A stretch of 64,000 nucleotides of DNA, from NCBI RefSeq assembly GCF_032452875.1, contig NC_083890.1, positions 42,220,483-42,284,482 of the forward strand, given 5' to 3'. This DNA comes from Bos javanicus (taxonomy: Eukaryota; Chordata; Mammalia; Artiodactyla; Bovidae). The notes under the pieces were generated by a model that saw nothing but the letters and a program-made list of their open reading frames with translations, was not told the DNA's origin and searched no databases. A program made the position numbers and the translations under genes. Below are positions 21,813-31,432 of this stretch, piece by piece (positions within the stretch are counted from its first letter, which is position 1; every line of letters starts with the position of its first letter).

Positions 21813-22639
21813 GTCCCTTTGTTCGAGGGGGTTGTATTTTTGTTGGAGGGAAAATACTATCATGCCTGAGAGAGAAAACAGTTTGGAACAAAATACCCAA
21901 TGCCAAAAATCCATGGGAGAGTCATAAGGGAAGAAAACACATTATCATTTAACAGATTGGATTCCATTAGCTCCTTCTCTTCTAGTAAGGAAACCATCAA
22001 AAATCAAATTAAGATCAGAAGGTTGCTTGATGAATATAGAACCCAAGCAAGGGAAATTGGATTTCCTAGAGGGTGTGTTTTCATCACATGGTGACTGCCC
22101 CAAGTGAAAAATTCGCCTTCAGCCAGGAGTATGTTTGCCCAGTGGACTGGATGTTTGTGTTGGCCAGCTGTATTCTGTCCAGGTCAGTACTGGAAAAACA
22201 CTCGTGTCTCACCCTCTGGTTCTTCCTAGACTCCGTGGTGACTCTGTTTGCACTAGTCATTACGACACCCCTTCCTCGCTTTCCACACTCTTCTCACATT
22301 GCAATTTCTCTGTCTACAGTTTATTTTACATGGAGTATAGGTGCCTGCTCTTCGGGAGAGTGGGTGACTTGTCTCCTGGTCACATTTTAGGGCTGCCTTC
22401 TCCAGTGAGTGGCTACTTTTTAACCTTAATCAAGGAACTGGTCTGTTCTGGGCTTGTATTGTTCATACTTTTTCCTAAAGCCCATATTTAAGCATTTCTT
22501 TCTTCTTTCTGAAAAGCTCAAGGTGAATTCCATACAGATATCCAATTATTTAAATAGATGTAATATAATATAGTTTATAATTATGATATAGTTTGGTATA
22601 ATATAATAATATAACTCAAATACATGTTTTAAATGAATT
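21813..22639. other. low-copy sequence, AT-rich right end
   Basis: Two overlapping plus frames (22073-22390 and 22135-22491) are open in different phases, so neither is a good coding candidate. From 22540 the sequence is almost pure A/T. Confidence 0.4.
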
Positions 22640-23146
22640 TTCTATTTTGAGATCGTTATATTTTCATATGTAGTTGCAAGAAATAATACAGAGGAATTTC
22701 CTATGCCTTTGACCTACTTTCCCCTGCACGGTAACACCTCATACAACCAAGATGTGGACACTGAAAGTCAAGATAGGGTCCATTTCCATCACAAAAATCC
22801 CTCAGGTTGCCCTTTTACAGCCACTTCTGTTTCCTTCCTGCCCTGAACCCTTCTTTAACCACTAGCAACCCCTCACCTTTTCTTCATTTCTAGAATGTTT
22901 TCATTTCAAGAATGTTACGTAAATGGAATCACATAGTTTGTAATCTTTGGGATTGGTTTTTGTCATTTTGCATAACTCTCCGGTTATTCATCCAGGTTGT
23001 TGACTGTATTAATAGTTTGTTATTTTTATTGCTGAACCATAGCTATGGTATAGATGTACTACAATTTGTTTAACCATTTGCCCATTGAAGGACACGGGTT
23101 ATTTTCAGGTTTGGGCTATTGCAAATAAGGCTGTTATACACATGTT

Positions 23147-23268
23147 TTTGGAGTAGGAAGTGGCAAACCACTCCAGTATTCTTGCCTGGAAAATCCCATG
23201 GACAAAGAAGCCTGGCCATCGACAGTGATGGGGTTGAAAAGAGTTGGATAGGAATGAGTAACTGAGCA
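23147..23268 (+). mobile_element. BovA half-element in L1
   Basis: It has only the BovA body (GTGGCAAACCACTCCAGTAT, GGAAAATCCCATGGAC, GGGTTGAAAAGAGTTGG) and lacks the tRNA-like head. Flanks ATACACATGT and ATACACACTTGT are near-duplicates, consistent with insertion here. Confidence 0.85.
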
Positions 23269-23557
23269 TACACACTTGTGTACAGGTTTTCGTGTGACCG
23301 TAAATCTTCATTTCTTTGGGATGAATGAGCAGGAGTGTAATGCTAGGTCATAGGATAAGTCTGTGTTTAGTTTTTTAAGATACTGCCGCACTGTCTTCTC
23401 GAGTGGCTGTACTAGTTTACATTCCCACCAACATCGTACGAGTGATCGAATTTCTCTGTATCCTGAGCAGAATTTAGTGTTGTTACTACCTTTTATTTTA
23501 GCTATTTTGATGGGTGGGATATCTCATTGTGGATTTAATCTGTATTTCCCTAATGGC

Positions 23558-23588
23558 AAAGGGTTGGACACGACTTAGCAACAAAACA
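23558..23588 (+). mobile_element. ultra-short BovB 3' tail
   Basis: GGGTTGGACACGACTTAGC followed by AACAAAACAA is the terminal 30 bases of a BovB-type element and sits exactly where the L1 relic becomes discontinuous. Confidence 0.6.
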
Positions 23589-23684
23589 AGTCCTCTGGCA
23601 GACTCATGCTTTGTGGCTAATTTCTTACACTTTATAGCTAGTCTTTTCATTTATTTAAGAGGGTCTTTCACAGAGCAGAAGTTT

Positions 23685-23990
23685 TCCAATCTGCCTGCAA
23701 TGCAGGAGACCCTGGTTTGATTCCTCAGTGGGGAAGATCCCTTGGCGAAGGGATAGGCTACCCACTCTAGTATTCTTGGGCTTCTCTGGTGGCTCAGATG
23801 ATAAAGAATCTGCCTGCAATGTGGGAGACCTAGATTTGATCCCTAGGTGGGGAAGATCCCCTGGAGGAGGGCTTTGGCAACCCACTCCTGTATTCTTGCC
23901 TGGAGAATCCCATGGACAGAGGAGCCTGGTGGGCTACACTCCGTGGGGTCACAAAAAGTAGGACATGACTGAGCGACTAAGCACAGCACA
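23685..23990 (+). mobile_element. Bov-tA2-type dimeric SINE
   Basis: A first unit (CAATCTGCCTGCAATGCAGG to ACCCACTCTAGTATTCTT) is joined directly to a second full unit beginning GGGCTTCTCTGGTGGCTC and ending GAGCGACTAAGCACAGCAC. The junction TATTCTTGGGCTTC is the same as in the dimer at 49289-49542, so this is a subfamily structure and not two separate insertions. Confidence 0.87.
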
Positions 23991-24962
23991 GAATCTTTAT
24001 TATATTGAGCCTTTCAATTCATGAATATGTCTTTCCATTGAATTAGATATTTTTAAGTTTTATTTAAAAAGTAGCATTGTTTAATCTTCAGCATACAAGT
24101 GCATGTAAAATAGATTTATACCGTTTTTTTGTGACTGTAAGTGGCATTATATCAAAAAATTTTGTTTTCACATGTGCGTTGCTAATTTATAGGAATACAA
24201 TTGAGTTTTGTATACTTATTTGATAACCTGCAGCCTTGCTGAATTAATTTTTTCCTTTTTCTTTTAAATAGATTCCTTGGGATTTTCCACACAGAAAATT
24301 ATTATATATCATCTGCAAATAGGTATAGTTTTATTTCTAACTTTCTGATATGTATGCCTTTTATTTCCTTTTCTTGCCTTTTTGCACAGGCTAGAACTTC
24401 CAACACTGCATTAAATAAGAGTGATGAGAGCAGATATCCTTGCCTTTTTTTTGATTATAGGGAGAAAACATTCAGTCTTTTATCAATAAGCAAAATATTA
24501 ATTGTAGGGTTTTTTTGTGTGTGTGTGGTTACATTTAAAAATCAAGTTGAGAAAGTTTCCCTCTGTTCTTGCATTTCTGTTATTCCTTATCACAAATGGA
24601 TATTGAATTTTGTAAAATGCATGTTTTTGGATTGAAGGACCTAATCATTTTTAAATTAAATTTATTGACTTTCAAAATGAACAAGCTCTGTATCTCTGAC
24701 ATAATTCTTATATATTGCTGAATTCTATTTGCTAATATTTTGCTAAGGACTTTTTACATCTATATTCATGAGGGATATTTGTCTGTAGTTCTCCTTTTGT
24801 TATACTATCTTTGTCTAGTATTGGTATTAGAATTAATACTAGCTTCATAAAATTAACTGGGCAGTGTTCCCTCCTCTTCAATTTTTCTGGAAGAGATTAT
24901 GTAGAACTGATGCTAATTCTTCTTTAAACACTTGGTAGGTCTCCAGTGAAGCCATCTGGCCT

Positions 24963-25317
24963 GCCTCCCCTTCTCTCACTATATTTAAAAATGCACATTT
25001 CAAAGTATTAAGAAAAATACATACATACACATACATATATTTAGTGTACTGATAACATGGTTCATTAATTTTAAAGACCAAAAATCAAGCCTCTTGAATG
25101 AAACACACTTTGAAGTTCTATTTACAAAATGCAAATTTGCCATTCACAATTTTGGGATGAAATTTAGTGGCCAAAGCTTCATGCCTCCTTTAACACGTTC
25201 TCTGTTTGCTCAGCAATGGGGTAGAAATGCAGGAAATATCTGTGTGTGGCAAGTCTAGGACCAAAGTGTGAGCGTTAGCACCATTTCCTCCTGGCCTAAC
25301 ACTTCTCTGTCTCAAGT
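24963..25317. other. AT-rich low-copy stretch
   Basis: Includes a CATA-rich run near 25018-25040. No gene or repeat family recognised. Confidence 0.4.
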
Positions 25318-25450
25318 CATCCTGCGTCTATTACACTGTCTGTGTGACCTTGGCGGATGATTTACTCCTCCTGGCCTCAGTTTGGTTCCCTCATTCTTAG
25401 AAAGGGGATGACAGCTGAACAGCTGCTTGCCTTGTAGGGTTGTTAGGGTA
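25318..25450 (+). mobile_element. MIR-family SINE fragment
   Basis: CACTGTCTGTGTGACCTTGG, GCCTCAGTTTGGTTCCCTCA, GAAAGGGGATGACAG and GCCTTGTAGGGTTGTTAGGG follow MIRb order. A Bov-tA begins at its right end. Confidence 0.75.
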
Positions 25451-25451
25451 T

Positions 25452-25663
25452 GTGCTTGAACGCCCAGTCGCTTCAGTCATGTCTGCCTCTTTGCGACCTG
25501 ACCATCGCCTGCCAGGCTCCTCCGTCCATGGAATTCTCCAGGCAAGAGTAGTGGAGTGGGTTGTCATTCCCTTTTCCAAGAGATCTTCATGACCCAAGGA
25601 CTGAACCTGTGTCTCCTTTGTCTCCCGCACTGCAGGCAGGTTCTGTACCGCTGAGCCACTGGG
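25452..25663 (-). mobile_element. Bov-tA SINE
   Basis: A complete minus-strand copy from CAGTCGCTTCAGTCATGTC to CCGCTGAGCCACTGGGG. A GTTAGG string lies at both borders, a possible short target duplication. Confidence 0.9.
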
Positions 25664-25884
25664 GTTAGGAGCAGAGTAAATTCTCCCATCCAGGTTCTAA
25701 CCAGGCCCCACCCTGCTTAGCTTCAGGAGGTCAGGTACAGTCAGGATCGTAAGGCTGTAGAGTAAATTATCAGTGATTCGTAGTTGTTATTATTCTGCCA
25801 ACATAAATGGAATGGTTTCCCTTAACTGATCCCACTTTAAACAGAGAAGAGTCACTCTGTTCCTCTTTTTAGATGCTCCACTGT

Positions 25885-26058
25885 CCATGGAGACAAGGGT
25901 TTGATCCCTGGGTCAGGAAGACCCCCTGGAGGAGGAAATGGCAACCTACTCGAGTATTCTTGCCTGGAGAATCCCATGGACAGAGGAGCCTGGCGGGCTA
26001 CATACAGTCCACAGGGTCGAAAAGAGTTGGACACGATGGAAGTGACTTAGCATGCACT
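25885..26058 (+). mobile_element. Bov-tA SINE, left arm of inverted pair
   Basis: A plus-strand copy lacking the first part of its head (it starts CATGGAGACAAGGGTTTGAT) and ending GAAGTGACTTAGCATGCA. It abuts an oppositely oriented copy with no spacer. Confidence 0.9.
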
Positions 26059-26198
26059 GTCTATGGAATTCTCCAGCCAAGAATATTGGAGTGGGTAGCC
26101 ATTCTTTTCTCCAGGGGATCTTCCCAACCCAGGGATCAAACCTGTGTCTCCTGCATTGCAAGCAGATTCTTTGCTGTCTGAGCCACTGGGGAAGCCCA
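26059..26198 (-). mobile_element. Bov-tA SINE, right arm of inverted pair
   Basis: A minus-strand copy with a complete head (GAGCCACTGGGGAAGCCC) but lacking the 3' tail; it begins CTGTCTATGGAATTCTCC. Its bases 26059-26145 are complementary to most of 25889-25981. Confidence 0.9.
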
Positions 26199-27055
26199 TA
26201 TGTCCCCTAACTGCAAAACTGTCCCCGGTTTAGAACTGCTTGTCTATATGTGACCTCTCCCTTCAAAAATTTTTGAAATTAATATATGCTTGTCAGGAAA
26301 GTTTGGAAAAGACTTGCAGTGAAGGTGAAAATGTGACTTTCAGCCAAAGTGCAGTGGCAGAGGCTTATGCCCCTGAGACAGTGGTAGAACTCCTCTCTGG
26401 AATAGGTGCCTTTTGGTTGGTAAAATACCTTGACCAGACACTTCAAGGGTGAAGTGCATGAGGGTTGGTCACTCAGGCCTGGTAGCTGGAGGCAGGAAGG
26501 AGTTTACCCGCCTGGGCAGGAGAACAAGGAGGAGCTCCTGTGGGTTGGGGGTGGGGGAAGCAGAGCGGACGGAGGGGTGTGAAGGGGGCGGGTTGAGCTG
26601 TGGTGTGACAGGTGGTGGCCGTGCAGAGAAACTCACCAGAGTATGGTGGCTGGAGGAAATTTAAGCGCTGTGATGAACTGGGCAGCCAGCTCTGTGTTTA
26701 CACCGCCCTGTCCCCATTCCCCACACCTCCAGTTAAGGCTGTTACACCCAAAGCAGTTGGGGGAAAAAAGGGGGCCAGGAGAAGAGCTGAGGGTGGTGAG
26801 ATGTTGGTGGGACTAAGGGTGAAGGGGGACAGGAAACAGGAGCTGCACATCTTAGCAGCTGAGCCCTCTGGAATTCAAGAGACCCGGGGGAGGATCCCAG
26901 ACTTCCTTCTGGACCTGGGAGAGGGGGCTTGAGTGGGATTTATGTAAATCTCAGAGGATGCAATTATTTAGGATGCTGTCTGTATAGGAAGAAAACCATT
27001 TGCTCTGCTTCCTTCCAGTATTTTTTTCTTTGAGTTTTTAAAATGAAGTTAATCT
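26199..27055. other. G-rich low-copy stretch
   Basis: The segment 26540-26595 is strongly G-rich on the plus strand (TTGGGGGTGGGGGAAGC, GGAGGGGTGTG, AAGGGGGCGGG). It therefore has quadruplex potential. Open frames of 70-106 codons here are explained by the low stop density of G-rich sequence. I see no exon signal. Confidence 0.45.
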
Positions 27056-27540
27056 TGTTGTATATGGTATAGGGGAGGAAAAGAATTTTCCCTTTACCCT
27101 TCTAGGTTCTTGGCTAGATCCCCCTCTAAGAGAGAGATTAACGGGACAAAAACAAACAAGTGTAATCACACAGACCCCCTCCTGAAGACCTGGGAGAGAC
27201 CCTGGAAAACTGAGTAACTGCCGGAAATGGCCCAAGTCACCACCCCAAATACCATCTCCAGCTAAAGACAAAAGAAAACGTTGGGTGGTGTGGGGAGGCT
27301 GGTTCTGGGAGGTTCCTGGGGAAAATCAGAGTAAACAAGGGAAAGTTTGTTATGCAGATTTAAGTTGTAGTCTTCCCATTGATAAGAGTTTCTATAGACT
27401 TCGTCTCCTCCTCTTCCTGGTTCAGAGGGGAGGCTCCCTCACAAATGGAGATTTTCCTTATAAATGTAAGCTATGTCTCTTAAGTGCCAAAGAGGCATGT
27501 TTGGAGTGGGGCATTCTGCCCTCCTTCTAGGATCATTTTT
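27056..27540 (-). mobile_element. LTR of unnamed ERV family, copy 1
   Basis: Its left end ATGGTATAGGGGAGGAAAAG and the block CCTTCTAGGTTCTTGG match the reverse of the LTR end seen at 37060-37090. The right end, GTGCCAAAGAGGCATG then GGGGCATTCTGCCC, matches the reverse of the LTR start. It aligns along most of its length with copy 2. No gene is present. Confidence 0.7.
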
Positions 27541-27746
27541 CTTGATGATCAGCCCCCATCAGCCCCCAGAGGAGGTGGAAATCCACCAAGGCCTCCACCT
27601 AGTGCCACAGTAGGTGTCAAGTTGGACTTGACTTAGCAATTGAACAACAATGCCAGGCAGAGAGCGAGTTTTTGGAAATTCAGCTGCCCCGTGCCTCTCA
27701 GGCTGTCCTGCTCCTGGAAGGTGAGGCTGTCCTGAATTATTCAAGC
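27541..27746. other. spacer between two LTR copies
   Basis: About 200 bases separate LTR copies 1 and 2. Apart from the BovB scrap inside it, I recognise no retroviral primer-binding site or coding motif, so I cannot say whether this is the remnant of a provirus interior or host DNA. Confidence 0.4.
27618..27650 (+). mobile_element. ultra-short BovB 3' tail
   Basis: AAGTTGGACTTGACTTAGC followed by AATTGAACAACAA is the BovB terminus without any upstream BovB sequence. Confidence 0.65.
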
Positions 27747-27841
27747 TATAGAGGAGGAAAAATAAATTTCCTTCTTCTCCTCTAGGTTCTGTGGTTGAGA
27801 CCCCCTTTAATAAAAGAAAGGTTAACAGAGACCTCCCTGGA

Positions 27842-27967
27842 AGTCCAGTGAGTGGTTAGGACTCAGTACTTCCATGGCAGGGGGCCTGGATCAGATCCCT
27901 GGTTGGGAACTAAGATCCTGAAAGCCAGGTGGCACAGCCAAAAAAAAAAAAAAGAGAGAGAAAAACG
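27842..27967 (+). mobile_element. short tRNA-derived SINE nested in LTR
   Basis: The body reads CCTCCCTGGAAGTCCAGTG, GATCAGATCCCTGGTTGGG and GGTGGCACAGCC, with a tail of about 14 A then GAGAGAG. A perfect 8-base duplication AACAGAGA lies at 27834-27841 and 27968-27975. Confidence 0.92.
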
Positions 27968-28261
27968 AACAGAGATTTAGAAGCATTACATTCGGAGAGA
28001 CCCAGGAAAACTGCATAAAACTCCCCCAGATGGTACCACCTTAAGTACCATCTTCACCTAAAGACTAAAGATGTTGGTGGTCAGGGGACCAGCTAGGGGA
28101 GTTGAACCCAGTAAACAGGAGTAGGTTGTTATGCTGAATTAAGTTGGGGCCTTCCTCACTGATAAAAGTTTCTTGTGAATTAGAGCCACCTTTCTCTTCC
28201 TGGTAGAAAGAGGGAGACACTGACAAAAAGAGGATTTCTTTGGAAGTATCTCCCACAAAAG

Positions 28262-28750
28262 GGTGAAGTCTACTCTGCTTTCAGAGATGCTTAAAGAAGT
28301 GGCAGTCAGTTGGCAAGACGCCAGGCGAGTATGGTGGATGAGGGAAAACTTCGTAGCCCAGTTCCTTCAGATTTTGAAGCGTTGGTTGTGAGGCACGCAG
28401 TCGGGCGTTGTCATGGGGAAGAGTTGGGCCCTTTCTGTTGACCAATGCTGAGTGCAGGTGTTGCAGTTTTTGGTGCGTTTCATCCATCTGCTGAGCATAC
28501 TTCTCAGATGTAATGGTTTCGCTGGGGTTCGCTATAGTGGGTCAGACTGGCAGCAGACCACAAAAAAGTGACCATGACTTTTTTTGGGGTGCAAATTTGG
28601 CTTTGGGAAGTGCTTTGGGGCTTCTTCTCAGTCCAATCACTGAGATGGTTGTTGTGGGTTGTTGTATAAAATCCGCTTTTAATTGCATGTCAAAATCCGA
28701 TCAGAGATTCTCAGATTCAGAGATTCTCCGGTGTCTGTAGTTTCTCAAGA
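28262..28750 (-). mobile_element. mariner DNA transposon fragment
   Basis: An internal part of a mariner-type element, recognised by its transposase remnant at 28281-28487 and by further mariner-like coding sequence up to about 28700 in broken frames. I cannot see the terminal inverted repeats or the flanking TA, so the ends are approximate. It interrupts an LTR and is therefore younger than it. Confidence 0.8.
28281..28487 (-). pseudogene. mariner transposase, C-terminal part, broken
   Basis: The 68-codon open frame matches the C-terminal catalytic part of mariner transposases, which cut and paste the element at TA sites in the nucleus. I see LPHDNARLRASQPTLQ and, downstream, HPPYSPGVLPTDCHFFKHL. 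The Asp of HDN and the Asp of TDCHFF are separated by exactly 34 residues, the spacing of the second and third catalytic residues in the mariner D,D34D family. SPGVLP replaces the usual SPDLAP-like string. The upstream domains are in other frames with stops and the N-terminal DNA-binding part is not seen, so it is not functional. It resembles the Hsmar1/ruminant mariner group; the subfamily name would need a database comparison. Confidence 0.85.
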
Positions 28751-28892
28751 ATAATCAGCACAAAATGTTTATGCCAAAGAGGCATATTTTGGGGTGGCAT
28801 ACTCTACTCCCCTTCAAAGTCAGGACGAATCTTCCTCAACCTTCCCTACCACCCACTAACTCACATAGGTCAACACATGTGTCATACCCATT

Positions 28893-29101
28893 GTGAAAGT
28901 GTTAGTCGCTCAGTCATGTCTGACTCTTTGCAACCCTAGGGACTGTAGCCGTCTAGGCTCCTCTGTCCATGGAATTCTCCAGCCGAGAATACAGGAGTGG
29001 GTAGCCATTCTCTTTTCCAGGGGATCTTCCTGACGCAGGCATCAAACCTGAGTCTCCTGTGTTGCAGGCGAATTCTTTACTATCTGAGTCACCAGGGAAG
29101 C
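28893..29101 (-). mobile_element. Bov-tA SINE, full length
   Basis: A complete minus-strand copy. The 10-base duplication CATACCCATT (28883-28892) and CATACTCATT (29102-29111) has one mismatch and defines the borders. Confidence 0.95.
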
Positions 29102-29351
29102 CATACTCATTAGCCAGTGGAAAAGACAGTCCTTTTAAGAAAAAAATGCAAAGCTAGTAAGGCTGAGGTAGTGGAGACCCCAGGTATAACCCAGGGAGGA
29201 AGGCAAGCATGTGCCATCAAGGTCAGGATTCATTACCTTAATCCCCTCTCACTCTCTCCTCGTGGACACAGCTCTTGCTGTTGCTGACTGTTTTTGTACT
29301 TCAGAGGTATGCGTGAGGGTTTTGATTCGCTGAGGAAGCCTGAAGACTGAC

Positions 29352-30304
29352 TGCTATGGACTGAATTTTGTCCTCCATGACCCACAACCCAGATTCATAA
29401 GTTGAAGCCTGTAGGGAAAATATTTTTCTCTACCCTCTTAAGTTCTGAAAACTGGAGGCTTGTGAATTAAACTAACAAAAGACAGATTAACAGGGGAAAA
29501 AGATTATTCTTATGCACAGGGGAGTTAGCAAAAGAGGTAGCTGGCTGTTAAACGGTAAAAGCTAGAGGCTTATATACCTAACTTAGCAGGCAAACGGGTG
29601 GGGGAGAAAAGGCTTTTATGGCAGAATGAATGGTTTCTTTAGGAAAGACAAATGGGTTTTTAGGAGAACAAAGGACAGATAAGAAAGTTTGTGATCATGT
29701 TTGTCTATACAGGTCTGAGTGATAGTTCTGTCTCCTTCACGGCAGTTAAACTCCCAGGGAGGAGGGATTTAGGGGTACGTTTTATTTCTCTTCTGGGAGT
29801 CGATTCACCCTGGAGAGGGAATTATAGCAGCCTTATTTCCCAGAACTTGCTGCTTTTAGTCTGATAAGGGAAGGCTTCTTTCTGCATCTGTTGATTCCCA
29901 GTTACTTTCAGCTCAAAATAATCCTCATACCAAAGTGGTATATTTTGGAGTGCCATATTCTGAACCCTTTTAGGCTCTAACCCCAATGGGGCTGTATTTG
30001 GAGATAGGGTCTTTAAAGAGAAAATTAAAGTTAAATGAGGTCATATGGGTGGGGCCCTAATCCAATAGTATTATTGTCCTTCTAAAAAGGAGGCAGGGAT
30101 ACCAGAGACCTCCCCCAACCACATGCACTCAGTGGAGAGGTCCCGTGAACTACAGCAAGATGGTGGCCACCTGCAATCCAAAGAGAGAGTTCTCATCAGA
30201 TACCAGTCCTGCCAACAGCTCTGAAACTGTGAAAAAATAGATTCTGTTGTTTAAACCACCAGGTCTGTGGTATTTTGTTATGGCAGCCCAAGCAGACCAG
30301 GACA
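29352..30304 (+). mobile_element. MLT1-type LTR, split by another LTR
   Basis: The start TGCTATGGACTGAATTTTG and CAGATTCATAAGTTGAAGCC lie left of the interruption. GGCTGTATTTGGAGATAGGG, CATATGGGTGGGGCCCTAA and TTTAAACCACCAGGTCTGTG lie right of it. Removing 29410-29973 restores a normal MLT1 order, so the MLT1 copy predates the inserted LTR. Confidence 0.85.
29410..29973 (-). mobile_element. LTR of unnamed ERV family, copy 3, complete
   Basis: The ends are TGTAGGGAAAATATTTTTCT at the left and CATATTCTGAACCC at the right. In reverse it begins near GTTCAGAATATGGCACTCC and contains GGTATATAAGCC at 29569-29580, the same TATA motif as in the copy at 36347. About 564 bases long. It interrupts an MLT1 LTR. 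Confidence 0.8.
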
Positions 30305-30340
30305 AAGACTAAAATATTGTCTTTAAGAGCCAAAGAGATA

Positions 30341-30633
30341 GGATTTCCCTGGTGGTACAATGTATAGGAATCCGCTTGCCAGTGCAGGGGACACGGGTTC
30401 AATCCCTTGTCTGGGAAGATCCCACATGCCTTGGAGCACCTAAGCCCGGGCACCACAACTACTGAGCTGGAGTTTTAGGGCCTGTGAGCCACGACAACTG
30501 AGCCTGAGGACCTAGAGCCTGTGCTCTGCAACGAGAGAAGCCATCTCAGTGAGAAGCCTGTGCACCCCACCAAAGAGGAGCCTGCTCTCACGGTAACTAA
30601 AGAAAGCCTGAGTAGCAACCAAAAATAAAAAAA
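30341..30633 (+). mobile_element. CHR-type SINE, full length
   Basis: Head GGATTTCCCTGGTGGTACA, B box GGGTTCAATCCC, the internal ACCACAACTACTGAGC and GAGAAGCCATCTCAGTGAGA blocks and an AAAAATAAAAAAA tail are all present. Confidence 0.93.
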
Positions 30634-30638
30634 GCCAA

Positions 30639-30848
30639 GGGCTTCCCAGGTGGCTCAGTGGTAAAGAATCCACCTGCCGATGCAGGGGTTGAGAGTTAAA
30701 TCCCTGGGTCCAGGGGATCCCCTGGAGGAGGAAATGACAACCCACTCCAGTATTCTTGCCTGGAAAATCCCATGGACAAAGGAGCCTGGCAGGCTACAGT
30801 TCATGGGGTCGTGAAAGAGTTGGATGGGACTGAGCGACTAAAACAGCA
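30639..30848 (+). mobile_element. Bov-tA SINE at the tail of a CHR
   Basis: It begins GGGCTTCCCAGGTGGCTC only a few bases after the A-rich tail of the CHR element and ends GAGCGACTAAAACAGC. A-rich tails are favoured landing sites, which fits this arrangement. Confidence 0.93.
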
Positions 30849-31158
30849 TATAGGAGATAAAGTTTAAAAAATGGTAGAATTGTAGATTGAAACCAAGCAG
30901 GAGCCTCCCAGGTACAAATCATTTCTGTCTTCCCTCCCCTCTTGTTTGTAGGAATCAGTCTTAGGCCTCCTAGACCTGCCTAGATCTTCCCTGAACTCCA
31001 GAGGGTAGATTCAAACAGTTGCTCATCAAAGAAGGAAGGGAATGCATAAACAAAAGAGGAGCAATCAAGAAACTATACTGAAGTGGTTAAGACAGGGTCT
31101 TGGCTCCTCCTCAAGGGATATACATAACAGCATCTTAGGGTTCTTCTGCAGGAAGTAA

Positions 31159-31432
31159 TGGAGAAGGCAATGGCACCCCACTCCAGTATTCTTGCCTGGC
31201 AAATCCCATAGATGGAGGAGCCTGGTAGGCTGCAGTCCATGGGGTCGTTAAGCGTCGGACACGACTGAGCGACTTCACTTTCACTTTTCACTTTCATGCA
31301 TTGGAGAAGGAAATGGCAACCCACTCCAGTGTTCTTGCCTGGAGAATCCCAGGGACGGGGGAGCCTGGTGGGCTGCCGTCTATGGGGTCGCACAGAGTCG
31401 GACACGACTGAAGTGACTTAGCAGCAGCAGCA
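31159..31432 (+). mobile_element. BOV-A2 SINE, intact
   Basis: Two BovA monomers in tandem (GGAGAAGGCAATGGCACCC and GGAGAAGGAAATGGCAACCC) joined by CACTTTCACTTTTCACTTTC, ending in an AGC repeat. A perfect 11-base duplication GCAGGAAGTAA lies at 31148-31158 and 31433-31443. The clean duplication and low divergence from the consensus pattern suggest a young insertion. Confidence 0.97.

Larger units (their letters stand above)
22640..24962 (-). mobile_element. L1M-type LINE relic, multiply interrupted
   Basis: A 2.3-kb minus-strand relic. The left part is the 3' region (GATCGTTATATTTTCATATG, CATTTCAAGAATGTTACG, CTAGTTTACATTCCCACC). The right part is ORF2 in reverse: 24308-24319 is the reverse complement of codons for Phe-Ala-Asp-Asp, the reverse transcriptase active-site box, preceded by EIKLYL. 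The reading frame has many stops. SINEs at 23147-23268 and 23685-23990 and a BovB scrap at 23558 interrupt it, and a segment is missing between 23560 and 23990. Confidence 0.88.
27747..28825 (-). mobile_element. LTR of unnamed ERV family, copy 2, doubly interrupted
   Basis: It starts CTATAGAGGAGGAAAAATAA and ends GGGTGGCATACTCTACTCCC, with the internal blocks GAGAGACCCAGGAAAACTGC and AAGTACCATCTTCACC that also occur in copy 1. A short SINE (27842-27967) and a mariner fragment (about 28262-28750) are inserted in it, which doubles its length to about 1.1 kb. Confidence 0.75.

Noticed and set aside
23685..23990. Two independent tandem Bov-tA insertions
   Set aside because: The unit-to-unit junction is the same as at 49289-49542, which favours a pre-formed dimer subfamily.
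27056..28825. A provirus with paired LTRs at 27056 and 27747
   Set aside because: Only about 200 bases lie between the copies, with no primer-binding site, polypurine tract or retroviral coding motif that I can recognise. I report two LTR copies instead.
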